Origin: CBDFGQ01 sp965247295
GTDB taxonomy: Bacteria; Chloroflexota; Dehalococcoidia; Lucifugimonadales; JAGWBF01
Direction: 5' to 3'
NCBI GenBank assembly: GCA_965247295.1
Contig: CBDFGQ010000006.1
Span: forward strand, 483,699-547,698
Length of the DNA: 64,000 nucleotides
The notes beneath the pieces were generated by a model that was given only the letters and a program-made list of their open reading frames with translations, ran no database searches and was not told where the DNA came from. This document shows positions 1 through 8,482 of the stretch, piece after piece (the first letter of the stretch is position 1; the number at the start of each line of letters is the position of its first letter). The position numbers and the translations under genes are program-made.

Positions 1-2
1 AT

Positions 3-1388
3 GCCATCGACGCCATGCTGGACTCCACCGAGGCCCGCAAGGACCTGGGGCGGCCCCGGTTGCCCGTGGACCGGTGCTTCACCGTGGCCGGGTTTGGCAC
101 GGTGGTCACGGGGACCCTGATCGACGGCACCCTATCCGTCGGGCAGGAGGTACAGCTAGCCCTATCCGGAATCAGGGGACGCATTCGCGGCCTCCAGAGC
201 CATAGGAAGAAGCTGGGCCACGCCGACCCTGGAATACGGCTGGCGGTGAACCTTTCGGGGACCGACCGGGAACAGGTAAAGCGAGGGGATTTAATTACTT
301 CCTCGGGGTGGCTCCGGCCGACTACCAGGCTGGATGCGCAGCTGAGGCTGGTCCAAGACGCCCCCCGGCCCCTTAAGCACAACGAAGGCGTCACCCTTCA
401 CCTCTTCACCAGCGAGACTCCCGCCAGGGTGCGACTCCTTGACGTCGACGTTCTGAGGCCGGGGCAAGAGGGATGGGCGCAGATACACCTTCAGGAGCCG
501 GTTCCTACCGTGAAGGGCGACCTGTTCGTGATCCGCTCCTCCGAGGACACCCTGGGCGGAGGCAAGGTGGTGGACCCCCACCCCGCCCGCCGCCACCGCC
601 GCTACGTTGAAGCGACTATCCAACGCCTGATGGCGATGGGGGAGGGGATTGGGGAGGATGCGCTGCTCAACGTCCTAGAGCACCAGGGCCCCTGTGACAT
701 CAACACCCTGTCCCAGCGGGCCAACCTGTCCAAGGTTGAAGCCGTTGCCAGGACCATGGAGCTGGCACAGGAAGGTCAGCTGGTGTTGCTGGGGGATGGC
801 TCCTCCCAGCGCGAATCCCTGGTGTACTCAACGGGAGCCTGGGAGGCGCTTAGGGGCAAAGTCTCACAGGCGTTGCTCAGCTATCACCGGCAGCACCCCT
901 TACACAAGGGCATTTCCAGGGAGGAGCTTCGAAGCCGCCTGGGCCTCTCATCGCAGACCCTACCCAGGGTGCTGAGGCGTCTGGCGGAGCAGGGCGACCT
1001 GGTTGAGGGAGGTGCCCATGTGGGCCTGCCCAACCACAGCGTCACCCTCAACGCCTCCCAACAACGGCAGGTGGACGATTACGTCAGGGCCCTGGAGTCC
1101 GAACCCTATTCGCCACCCACCGACCGTTCCCTGGATCCGGAGCTCCTGGCACTGCTGATAGACGAGGGGAAAGTGGTGAAGGTGAATGAAACGGTGGTGT
1201 TCGGCTCAACCGCGTTCAAGGATATGGTGGAGAAGATAGTCGCTCATGCCAGGGAGCAGGGCAAGATCACCGTGGCCGAGGGCAGAAACCTGTTCGGCAC
1301 CAGCCGCAAGTACATGCTTCCCCTGCTGGAGTACCTGGACCAGCAGCATGTGACCCGCCGCGTGGGTGACGAGCGGGTGCTGAGGTAG
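3..1388 (+). CDS. selB: SelB, selenocysteine-specific elongation factor (5'-truncated)
   Basis: C-terminal two thirds of the GTPase that delivers Sec-tRNA to UGA codons. The reading frame is open to the left edge, so the GTP-binding domain lies outside the window. Visible at the start is the EF-Tu-type domain II (PVDRCFTVAGFGTVVTGTL), followed by domain III and then winged-helix repeats in the last 250 residues, which in SelB bind the SECIS RNA. The stop is 5 nt before nurA, so the genes may be co-transcribed. It implies selenocysteine decoding in this organism, although no selA, selC or SECIS element is seen here. Confidence 0.93.
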   Translation, partial: AIDAMLDSTEARKDLGRPRLPVDRCFTVAGFGTVVTGTLIDGTLSVGQEVQLALSGIRGRIRGLQSHRKKLGHADPGIRLAVNLSGTDREQVKRGDLITSSGWLRPTTRLDAQLRLVQDAPRPLKHNEGVTLHLFTSETPARVRLLDVDVLRPGQEGWAQIHLQEPVPTVKGDLFVIRSSEDTLGGGKVVDPHPARRHRRYVEATIQRLMAMGEGIGEDALLNVLEHQGPCDINTLSQRANLSKVEAVARTMELAQEGQLVLLGDGSSQRESLVYSTGAWEALRGKVSQALLSYHRQHPLHKGISREELRSRLGLSSQTLPRVLRRLAEQGDLVEGGAHVGLPNHSVTLNASQQRQVDDYVRALESEPYSPPTDRSLDPELLALLIDEGKVVKVNETVVFGSTAFKDMVEKIVAHAREQGKITVAEGRNLFGTSRKYMLPLLEYLDQQHVTRRVGDERVLR

Positions 1389-1393
1389 GTCGG

Positions 1394-2605
1394 ATGGCTC
1401 TTGACCTGTCCAAGACCCTGGTCCAGCTTGACGGCCTGGCACGACGCCTGTCCGACAGGCAGGACGACTGGGCGCAGCGCCTGGGCCGTGCCCTCGACGC
1501 TATGAAGGGGGCCGATCCCTCCCAGGTGCGGCAGAAGATATCATCCAACGTGGGAAGGCCGTACCTGTGCGCGGACCTGGTGGACGGCCTTGCGGGAGCG
1601 TATGGCCCTCAGGCCATCCCAGAGGACTTCTGCGTGGCGTCTGTGGACGGTTCCCACATAGACGTGGACCGCCACCTGCCGGTGCGCTGCTACCTCATCA
1701 ACATCGGCGGTTGCCTCCTGACCTACGGCTCCGATCCCGGCGCGGAGCTTTTCAGCCGACCTACCCTTCATACAGAGGACCAAGACCTTTATATGACCAG
1801 CTCCGTTTCCGGGTCAAGGGATGAGGTGCCTGTGGAGGGGCTCCTGGTGGGGTTGAAGCGGTCCGTGCAGGAGGTGAGGGAGCTGGCGCAGCTGGCTCGG
1901 GAGGCCCCAGGCCAGCTGCCCCTGCTGGCCCTTGTCGATGGCTCTCTGGTGCTGTGGGGGCTGGCCGGCGGGGGGTACCAGCCGTTTGTCCGGGAGGAGA
2001 TGGTTTCTCGCGGACTCATCCCCAGTCTGGACCAGCTCCGGGAGCTGTCCCTACTGCGGAGGTTGGTGGTCGCATCCTACATAAGCCTTCCCCAGAGCAG
2101 GGAGGTGGTGAACTTGCTTCGCCTCTACCTGTGCCCCAACGACGGGGAGGAGTGCCGCCAGGTCTGTAGCGGATACCGCTCCAGCCTGGCCCCATGCGAC
2201 ATGCTGAGCGGTATTATGGACCGACACCTGTTTGGGGAGCTGCTGGCCCCGGGCGAGCGCTCCGACCTTTACATCACCAACTCGTCCGTCTCCAGGGATT
2301 TCTACGGTCCCCACAGGGTGCATTTCTACTACATGAACACGGGAGAGGAGATAGCTCGGGTAGAGATGCCGGAATGGGTCGCTATGGATGGTGGGGCCCT
2401 GGCACTGGGCCACGCCCTGATTATGGACCAGTGTATCCGAGGGAGGGGATACCCCACCGCGATCTCCGAAGCCCACGAGCAAGCTGTGCTCACCGGGCCC
2501 GACAGGGAGAGCTTCAATGGGCTGGTGGCGGATACGCTGGCCCGTAACCGCCTGCCCGTATACACGTCGGAGAAGAACCTCTCCAAACGGGTGCGATGGC
2601 TGTGA
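1394..2605 (+). CDS. nurA: NurA-domain 5'-3' nuclease
   Basis: 403-residue NurA-family protein, the nuclease partner of the HerA translocase in DNA end processing. Two Asp-Gly-Ser motifs are visible, VDGSHID around residues 84-90 and VDGSLVLWG around 181-189. These match the paired metal-binding aspartates of NurA. A C-terminal segment with MDGGALALGH and AHEQA motifs is also typical. A GAGG-type ribosome site precedes the ATG. Its stop codon overlaps the next gene, and herA lies one gene further on, so the three form an operon. Family is clear; the assignment to recombinational repair rather than phage defence is inferred. Confidence 0.85.
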   Translation: MALDLSKTLVQLDGLARRLSDRQDDWAQRLGRALDAMKGADPSQVRQKISSNVGRPYLCADLVDGLAGAYGPQAIPEDFCVASVDGSHIDVDRHLPVRCYLINIGGCLLTYGSDPGAELFSRPTLHTEDQDLYMTSSVSGSRDEVPVEGLLVGLKRSVQEVRELAQLAREAPGQLPLLALVDGSLVLWGLAGGGYQPFVREEMVSRGLIPSLDQLRELSLLRRLVVASYISLPQSREVVNLLRLYLCPNDGEECRQVCSGYRSSLAPCDMLSGIMDRHLFGELLAPGERSDLYITNSSVSRDFYGPHRVHFYYMNTGEEIARVEMPEWVAMDGGALALGHALIMDQCIRGRGYPTAISEAHEQAVLTGPDRESFNGLVADTLARNRLPVYTSEKNLSKRVRWL

Positions 2606-3279
2606 TGCAAGAGGGGTCCACGGAGGACGGGACGGCCCTCGAGCGCATCGGCGAGGTGGTGGAGTCCGCGTCGGACCGGTTCACGGCCCAGTGCTATGTC
2701 TTATACAGTTCGCCACCCCTGGGAGCATTCGTCCGCACCCTCACCCCGGCCTCGGGCAACCCGTCTCCCACCGGGGGAGAGGACGGGAGTCAGGGTATCT
2801 ACGCCGTCGTGTACGGCATACGGACCGAGCCCCTCGACCCCAGCCGGCCCATCGTCGCCAGGGGCCAGGAAGAGGACAGGGAAGAGGATATTTACCGCAG
2901 CAACCCACAGCTGGCGCGCCTGATGTCCACCCGTTTGGACGCCCTCATCGTCGGGCACGGCGACGGGGCCAACGTGCACCAGTACCTGCCCGGCCAGCCT
3001 CCCCGGATCCACGCCTTTGTCTATAGCTGCACCCCAGAGGAAACGGAACAGTTCACCCGTTCGCTGGACTACCTGAACCTGCTGGTCAACTCCTTTCCCG
3101 CGGGTCGGGGTATGGCCGACGAGGTCATCGCCGCTTGCCTCCGTCACGCCAGCGCTCAGGTAGAGGACTCCCGTGACTTCCTGGTGCGGGCGGCCAGGGA
3201 GCTGGCTGGCCAGCTCGCGGAAGACGTGTCACGGCTAAACTCTATTCTGAGGAGGCTTTCCCCATGGCCGGCGGACTGA
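2605..3279 (+). CDS. Unknown protein encoded between nurA and herA
   Basis: About 224 residues, not recognised. It could start at the ATG that overlaps the nurA stop (TGATG, 2603-2607) or at an in-frame ATG nine bases earlier (2596). It ends with a 16-nt overlap into herA, so all three genes are translationally coupled. No membrane segment or catalytic motif stands out. The C-terminal 80 residues look helical and acidic. Residues around 50-65 (LTPASGNPSPTGGEDG) look like the translation of an inserted palindromic repeat. Position suggests an accessory subunit of the HerA-NurA machine, but that is inference. Confidence 0.7.
   Translation: MQEGSTEDGTALERIGEVVESASDRFTAQCYVLYSSPPLGAFVRTLTPASGNPSPTGGEDGSQGIYAVVYGIRTEPLDPSRPIVARGQEEDREEDIYRSNPQLARLMSTRLDALIVGHGDGANVHQYLPGQPPRIHAFVYSCTPEETEQFTRSLDYLNLLVNSFPAGRGMADEVIAACLRHASAQVEDSRDFLVRAARELAGQLAEDVSRLNSILRRLSPWPAD
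2736..2790 (+). repeat. REP-like palindromic repeat inside a coding region
   Basis: The stretch begins with CACCCTCACCCC and continues into an imperfect hairpin (CCGTCTCCC ... GGGGAGAGGACGG, 2761-2786). Its peptide, NPSPTGGEDG, is characteristic of such repeats read in frame. The same CCCTCACC / CTCTCCCACC / GGGGAGAGG consensus occurs on the other strand near 21976-22012, so both are copies of one dispersed repeat family. Confidence 0.55.
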
Positions 3280-4922
3280 CTTCACGCGAATCTAATGGCA
3301 AGCTGCTGGGCGCCGTGGTGGATGGGTCTCTGACCCGGGGTGTGGAGATACGCCTCGACCCCACTACCTCCGTTGAGGACATCAAGGTTGGCACCTTCGT
3401 GACCGTCCATGGGGAGAGGTTGCGTTTTTTCGGCGTCGTCACCGACGTGGCCCTCGGAACTTCGGACACAAGTCTTAGGTACAACCCTCCCGACGTCAGC
3501 GACCCCTTCGTCGCACAGGTGGTCGCCGGCACCATGGCTTACGGCACCATCTCGGTGCTTCCGGCCCTGACAATGCCGGCCGTGATGGGAGATTCCTCGG
3601 GACCCTCGCCCGCCAAGACCGTGCCCGCCCACTTCTCCAGCGTGTACGCCGCATCGGAGCGGGACGTTGGCCTGGTGTTCGGCGGCGAGGACGAGCGCCA
3701 CTTCTGGATCGGCAACCCGCTGGACATGGAGGCCAAGGTGTGCCTGGACCTGAAGGCTCTGACCGAGCGTTCCATTGGGGTCTTCGGCAAGACCGGCACG
3801 GGCAAGACCTTCCTCACCCGCCTGCTCCTCGTCGGCATCATCCAGAGCGACTTGGCCTCAAGCCTCATCTTCGATATGCACAGCGAGTATGGTTGGCAAG
3901 GCCGCAGAGAAGGGGGTACTGTCGTCAAAGGGCTGAAACAGCTTTTCCCTTCCAAGGTTGCCGTATTCTCTCTGGACGAGGAGAGCTCACGCCGCAGGGG
4001 ACTCTCCCCCGACGAGGTGGTTCGCATCGGCTACGACGAGATAGGGCCAGAAGACGTCGAGGTGCTTCAAGAGAACCTGGGCCTTTCCTCCGCCGCCACC
4101 GACGCGGCACACAGCCTGGAGCGACGCCTTGGAGCCAGGCGGTGGCTGGAGGAGTTCCTTTCCCTGGAGGGAAGGGATGCGGTGTTCGACCAGGCATCCC
4201 AAATTGGCGTGCAACCCCAGGCCCTGGCAGCCCTGCACAACAGGCTCTCCCGCTTCAAGAGATACGGCTTCCTGAGCCCCAGTGTCCAGTACGACTCGGT
4301 GCAGCGCATCCTGGAGCACCTCGACCGGGGGATGCACGTGGTGCTGGAGTTCGGCCGGTACGGCAACGACCTCAACGCCTATATCCTGGTGTCCAACCTC
4401 CTCACCAGGCGCATCCACGAGCGGTACGTGCGGCGCAAGGAGGAGTCGGAGGGTGGTGAAGGGGTGGAGCCCCGGCCCCTGGTGATTACCATCGAGGAGT
4501 CCCACAAGTTTCTCAGCCCCTCGGTGGCCTCCCAGACCATCTTCGGGACCATCGCCCGGGAGATGCGCAAGTACAACGTGACCCTCATGGTGATCGACCA
4601 GCGGCCCGGCGCCATAGACTCGGAGGTGATGAGCCAGGTGGGCACCAGGCTTACCTGCCTGCTGGACGACGACAGGGACATAGACGCGGTCCTGGGCGGA
4701 GCACCGGGCAGCCGAGAGCTGAGGGCGGTCCTGGCCCGGCTGGAGTCCAGGCAACAGGCTCTCATCTTCGGCCATGCAGTGCCCATGCCCGTGGTGGTCC
4801 ACACCAGGGAGTACGGCTCGCCCAGGTTCTACTCCGAGTTGAGCACCCCCCTTCCCAGGCGAGCAGAAGATGGCGCCGGGCCGCAACGATCCCTGAAGGA
4901 GGAGATAGGGGACCTGTTTTAG
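3264..4922 (+). CDS. herA: HerA-like DNA translocase (DUF87/HAS-barrel ATPase)
   Basis: 552-residue hexameric ATPase that pumps DNA and works with NurA. An N-terminal HAS-barrel-like beta region (about 10-100) precedes the Walker A GKTGTGKT at residues 175-182. LIFDMHSEYGW lies soon after, with a hydrophobic Walker B followed by EESHKF around 410. A sensor segment VIDQRPGAIDSEVMSQ and an arginine-rich C-terminus complete the fold. A GGAGG site precedes the ATG. The gene overlaps the upstream unknown gene. Bacterial HerA-NurA pairs are known in Chloroflexi and Deinococcus and usually act in end resection. Confidence 0.88.
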   Translation: MAGGLTSRESNGKLLGAVVDGSLTRGVEIRLDPTTSVEDIKVGTFVTVHGERLRFFGVVTDVALGTSDTSLRYNPPDVSDPFVAQVVAGTMAYGTISVLPALTMPAVMGDSSGPSPAKTVPAHFSSVYAASERDVGLVFGGEDERHFWIGNPLDMEAKVCLDLKALTERSIGVFGKTGTGKTFLTRLLLVGIIQSDLASSLIFDMHSEYGWQGRREGGTVVKGLKQLFPSKVAVFSLDEESSRRRGLSPDEVVRIGYDEIGPEDVEVLQENLGLSSAATDAAHSLERRLGARRWLEEFLSLEGRDAVFDQASQIGVQPQALAALHNRLSRFKRYGFLSPSVQYDSVQRILEHLDRGMHVVLEFGRYGNDLNAYILVSNLLTRRIHERYVRRKEESEGGEGVEPRPLVITIEESHKFLSPSVASQTIFGTIAREMRKYNVTLMVIDQRPGAIDSEVMSQVGTRLTCLLDDDRDIDAVLGGAPGSRELRAVLARLESRQQALIFGHAVPMPVVVHTREYGSPRFYSELSTPLPRRAEDGAGPQRSLKEEIGDLF

Positions 4923-5066
4923 GTCGCGCTAATATGCATTTTTGGGGTCGGACGTTACCCGCAAAGCGTCTCCGTACACTCGACAGCAAATATCCGAGCT
5001 CCTCGTACGGGGTGAACAAGAACTTGCTCCAGCGCTTCTAACACGGGACTGCTCAAAGGAGACGAT

Positions 5067-5438
5067 ATGCAAATCTATAGCCAAACCGAACTCCGAGACC
5101 TGGTGGACGCTTTGAACGCACTCCATCCCCCTTTTGACCAGTGGAAGTACACGAACTCGCGCAAGGGACATGAAGACGAGTTCGGCGCCATAATTCAAAA
5201 CGGTGATGTGTATTTCAAGCGGGAACATGGCGGTTATGACCAAGCGTTGAAGCTCTCAAGAGATTCCATGGAGAAGTTAGTATTTTGTATCTTCGATGGA
5301 AACCTCGGGCTGTTGGCGATGTGTAAAAGGTTAGTTGAAGAATATCAGGAGGCGGTAGCGGAGGACCACCGCAAGCACAGCCCCCTGCCAGGATTACTTG
5401 ACCACTTAGAAAAGAGCAGCAGCTCAGAGGCTCCATGA
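5067..5438 (+). CDS. Small hypothetical protein
   Basis: 123 residues, not recognised. A clear ribosome site AAAGGAG (5055-5061) lies 5 nt before the ATG. The protein is soluble and charged, with many Asp/Glu/Lys/His and a helical middle (LKLSRDSMEKLVFCIFD). There is no signal peptide or known motif. It is separated from herA by 144 nt and followed by a 230-nt gap with a terminator, so it appears to be its own transcription unit. Confidence 0.6.
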   Translation: MQIYSQTELRDLVDALNALHPPFDQWKYTNSRKGHEDEFGAIIQNGDVYFKREHGGYDQALKLSRDSMEKLVFCIFDGNLGLLAMCKRLVEEYQEAVAEDHRKHSPLPGLLDHLEKSSSSEAP

Positions 5439-5606
5439 CGGCCCCGGTGCGGTTCGAGGACTCCGTCACCTTGAACGGCCAGGCGCTGGAGCTCACCATA
5501 CCGCCTTCGCGTACATCCGATTAGAGCCTCTTCAGTTACCCTGGCGGGTCCCCCGATGGTACAATGTGAGGTGTGAACGTCGCGTACTCCAGGCCCACGA
5601 CTACGG

Positions 5607-5649
5607 CCCCGCCCTAACGTAACTCAGGCATAGGGCGGGGTTATATTTT
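5607..5649 (+). terminator. Rho-independent terminator
   Basis: Perfect 10-bp stem CCCCGCCCTA (5607-5616) / TAGGGCGGGG (5631-5640), followed by TTATATTTT. It lies just upstream of the dehydrogenase start, so it either ends the preceding transcript or acts as a leader attenuator for the next gene. Confidence 0.75.
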
Positions 5650-5670
5650 GGGGGAAGGCGGGACACGCAG

Positions 5671-6741
5671 GTGGACATCCTCAGCTACATGGGAACGCAC
5701 GGCCACGAGCAGATCGTGGCCTGCTCGGAGCCCGCGGCGGGCCTGCGGGCCTTCATCGCCATCCACGACACCACCCTGGGCCCCGCCATGGGAGGGCTGC
5801 GGATATGGCCCCATAAGACAGAGGAGGAGGCCATGTTGGATGCGCTTCGCCTCTCGAAGGCCATGACCTACAAGTCGGCGGCGGCGGGCCTGCCCCTGGG
5901 CGGGGGCAAGGCCGTCATCATGGCTGACCCCCATAAGGACAAGACCGAGGCGATGCTGCGCGCCTACGCCCGCCACGTGGATGCCCTCGGCGGCCGGTAC
6001 ATCACCACCACCGACGTGGGCTCTACGATGCGGGACCTGGAGTACATCGCGATGGAGACCAGGCACGTGACGGGTCTGCCCACCTCCATGGGGGGTAGTG
6101 GTGAGACTTCACTGCTCACCGGGCTGGGGGTGTACATGGGGATGAAAGCCTGCGCTAAGGCCGTGTGGGGGTCCGACTCCCTCTCGGGCAGGACCGTGGC
6201 CGTGCAGGGCTTTGGAAAGGTGGCCTATCATACGGCCCAGCACCTGGCCAAGGAGGGCGTGACCATCGTGGCCACCGACGTATACGAGGGTGCGCTGGAG
6301 GTGGCCCGCAAGCTGGGTGCCAAGGTAGTGGGCACCGAGGAGATCTACGACGTTCCCTGCGACATCTTCTCTCCCTGCGCCTTGGGAGGGGTCCTGAACC
6401 GCCGCACCATCCCTCGCCTGAAGTGCCGCATCGTGGCGGGCGGGGCCAATAATCAGCTCCTAGAGGACGAGGACGGCTATACGCTCAACCGGAAGGGCAT
6501 ATTATACGCCCCTGACTACATCATAAACGCGGGTGGAATTATCAACGTCTCATGCGAGATGAACGGAAGCTACAGTGTGGAACGTGCCACGCAGATGACC
6601 GAGCGCATCTACGAGACCCTGGAGCGGGTGCTACACACCGCTTCCACGGAGGAGATTCCGACATCCCAGGCGGCCGACCGGCTTGCGGTGGAGCGGATAG
6701 AGTCGGTCCGCAAGGTCAAGGGTATCTTCCGCCCCCGTTGA
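5671..6741 (+). CDS. Leucine dehydrogenase-type amino-acid dehydrogenase
   Basis: 356-residue Glu/Leu/Phe/Val dehydrogenase, NAD-dependent oxidative deamination of branched-chain amino acids to 2-oxoacids. The substrate-binding lysine is in TYKSAAAG (K68) and the catalytic lysine in PLGGGKAVI (K80), the numbering typical of Bacillus LeuDH. TTDVGST follows at about 111-117, and a Rossmann dinucleotide motif VAVQGFGKVAYH around 175. Start is GTG with GGGGAAGG upstream. The length matches LeuDH rather than the longer glutamate dehydrogenases. Leucine versus valine preference cannot be read from sequence. Confidence 0.85.
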   Translation: MDILSYMGTHGHEQIVACSEPAAGLRAFIAIHDTTLGPAMGGLRIWPHKTEEEAMLDALRLSKAMTYKSAAAGLPLGGGKAVIMADPHKDKTEAMLRAYARHVDALGGRYITTTDVGSTMRDLEYIAMETRHVTGLPTSMGGSGETSLLTGLGVYMGMKACAKAVWGSDSLSGRTVAVQGFGKVAYHTAQHLAKEGVTIVATDVYEGALEVARKLGAKVVGTEEIYDVPCDIFSPCALGGVLNRRTIPRLKCRIVAGGANNQLLEDEDGYTLNRKGILYAPDYIINAGGIINVSCEMNGSYSVERATQMTERIYETLERVLHTASTEEIPTSQAADRLAVERIESVRKVKGIFRPR

Positions 6742-6766
6742 AGCGGCCCGGATTGATACTGTATTT

Positions 6767-6979
6767 CTAGGACGCCATGGTCGGCGCGTCGAAGGTAGGA
6801 GTCTTGTTGCGGTGTGCGCTGTCGCAGAAGGGCTTGTTGTCGGACATGCCGCAGCGGCACAGGGATACCCACTGGCCCTCGGGCAGCTTGAACTCGTTGC
6901 CCTCGTGGTCCACCATGGTCATGGGTCCCTCCACCCTGTATGGGCCGTTCGTCCGGACCGTTATCTTTACGTCAGCCAT
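6767..6979 (-). CDS. CDGSH iron-sulfur domain protein
   Basis: About 70-residue protein with the 2Fe-2S motif CRCGMSDNKPFCDSAH, the three-cysteine one-histidine ligand set of CDGSH (mitoNEET-like) proteins. An ATG four codons upstream (6991) is possible. The ATG at 6979 is preferred because GGGAGGT sits 4 nt before it, inside that upstream extension. It is soluble with no membrane anchor. It stands alone, converging on the dehydrogenase gene. Probable role in redox or iron-sulfur handling. Confidence 0.87.
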   Translation of the reverse strand: MADVKITVRTNGPYRVEGPMTMVDHEGNEFKLPEGQWVSLCRCGMSDNKPFCDSAHRNKTPTFDAPTMAS

Positions 6980-7120
6980 CTGACCTCCCATTCGTTCTAG
7001 GGTTGAGTGAATGCGTATGCAGGTAGACCGGCATAGTGGCCTACGGCGGTGACTATTCTGCCACCAAAGGCGTGGGGTGTCAATCGCGCCTCGTCGGGCT
7101 GACGTAGCCTCGGGCCAAGC

Positions 7121-7492
7121 CTACCCGTATCCCAGCCGCTCCAGGTCCTCCTCGCTCATGCCCAGGTAGTGCCCCACCTCGTGTAGTACCGTGACCCTTA
7201 TCTCGCGGACCACGTCCTCGCGGGAGGAGGAGGCCGATTCGATGGCCCGCTGGAACAGAGTTATGGTGTCCGGCAGAAGAGGCAGCCCGCCGTCTCGCTC
7301 CCCTAACGGTACGCCGGTGTACAGCCCGAACAGCTGGCCCCGTCCCGTGACTCCAGCCTCATCCAGCTCCTCAGCGCTGGGCCAGTCCTCCACCAGAATG
7401 GCCACATTTTCCATGGAGCGTTTAACCCCTTGCGGCAATTCCTCCAGCGCCTGGCGGACCAATCTCTCGAACTCCTCGCGGCTCAGGTGCAT
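7121..7492 (-). CDS. Zincin-like metallopeptidase family protein (DUF1025 type)
   Basis: 123-residue protein with the zinc motif HEVGHYLGMSEEDLERLGY near the C-terminus, the hallmark of the small bacterial zincin family PF06262. In the N-terminal part, EFERLVRQALEELP and the conserved GLYTGVPL segment also fit. It starts 5 nt after the nfo stop, so it is the distal gene of a two-gene operon. Substrate is unknown for the family. Confidence 0.85.
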   Translation of the reverse strand: MHLSREEFERLVRQALEELPQGVKRSMENVAILVEDWPSAEELDEAGVTGRGQLFGLYTGVPLGERDGGLPLLPDTITLFQRAIESASSSREDVVREIRVTVLHEVGHYLGMSEEDLERLGYG

Positions 7493-7497
7493 TGGGG

Positions 7498-8358
7498 TCA
7501 GGATGCCACCCGGGCACGGATGTCTTTCAATATGTCCAGGTTCTCCTTATCGGGGCCCTTGTTCTCGGCGCCGGGCACCTCCAGGAAGAAGGGCAGTTCC
7601 CGGAAGGCCGGGTTACCCATGATGTTCTCGAAACCGCTCATGCCGATGTATCCCTGGCCGATGTTCTCGTGGCGGTCCACGCCTCCTCCAAGGGCGTACT
7701 TGGAGTCATTGGCGTGCACGGCCACCAGGTTTTCCAGCCCGATGCTCTCGTCAAACTCCGCTAGCATGGCGTCCAGGCCATCCTTGGTGGCCACATCGTA
7801 CCCGGCGGCGTAGGAGTGCTGGGTGTCCAGACACACCTTGAGCCTTCCCCTGTGGACCTGGTCCACCGCAGCGATAATCCGGCCCAGCTCCTCCAGCTTT
7901 GCCCCGATGTGCTGTCCCATGCCGGCCGTGTTTTCCAGGGTGAGCCAGGGGCCTTCGGGGGAGCTCTCCAGGACCCGCTCCAGACTGGACACCGTCTGTC
8001 TAAAAATAGCCTCATAGCCGGCGCCCTTGTGGCTTCCCGGGTGCAGAACCACCCCGCTGGCCCCGACTTCGGCGGCCAGGGCCATGCAGTTGATAAGAGA
8101 CTCGATACCCTTCTCCAGCAAGGCCGGGTTGGGCGTGCCCAGATTGATGAGGTAGATAGCGTGGAAGTAGATGGGGGTGATGCCCGCCGCCGTCGACTTC
8201 TCCCTAAAGTCGCTGGCCAAGGCCTCGGGGACGGGCTTGAAGGCCCAGCTCTGGGGCGAGGAGCCGAATATCTGTATGGCCTCACAACCCAACTCCACGC
8301 CGCGGTCAATGGCTTTAACCAGGCCTCCCGCGGTGGACACGTGGGCTCCGAGCCTCAT
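7498..8358 (-). CDS. nfo: Deoxyribonuclease IV (AP endonuclease Nfo)
   Basis: 286-residue trinuclear-zinc endonuclease of base-excision repair, cutting 5' to abasic sites. All family signatures are visible: MRLGAHVSTAGG at the start, LENTAGMG, CLDTQHSYAAGYD, VHANDSK and DRHENIGQGYIG, which carry the metal-binding His, Asp and Glu residues. Length is normal (280-300). Followed 5 nt later by the small zincin gene. Confidence 0.95.
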   Translation of the reverse strand: MRLGAHVSTAGGLVKAIDRGVELGCEAIQIFGSSPQSWAFKPVPEALASDFREKSTAAGITPIYFHAIYLINLGTPNPALLEKGIESLINCMALAAEVGASGVVLHPGSHKGAGYEAIFRQTVSSLERVLESSPEGPWLTLENTAGMGQHIGAKLEELGRIIAAVDQVHRGRLKVCLDTQHSYAAGYDVATKDGLDAMLAEFDESIGLENLVAVHANDSKYALGGGVDRHENIGQGYIGMSGFENIMGNPAFRELPFFLEVPGAENKGPDKENLDILKDIRARVAS

Positions 8359-8482
8359 GGGTCCCCCTTTCGGTGAGTGTGCTGGCGAATCACGTTACAG
8401 TGGATTTATAAGCCCACCCTCGTACGCCGCAGCAAGGGCCGGCGCCTGGCAGTCGGGTCAAGCTAGGGCTGTGACTGCTACG

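Noticed and set aside
1..1388. SECIS element or selenoprotein near selB
   Set aside because: No in-frame TGA with a following hairpin was found in neighbouring genes.
5536..5565. Promoter TTACCC-18-TACAAT before the dehydrogenase
   Set aside because: The -35 is poor and a terminator lies between it and the gene; too weak to list.
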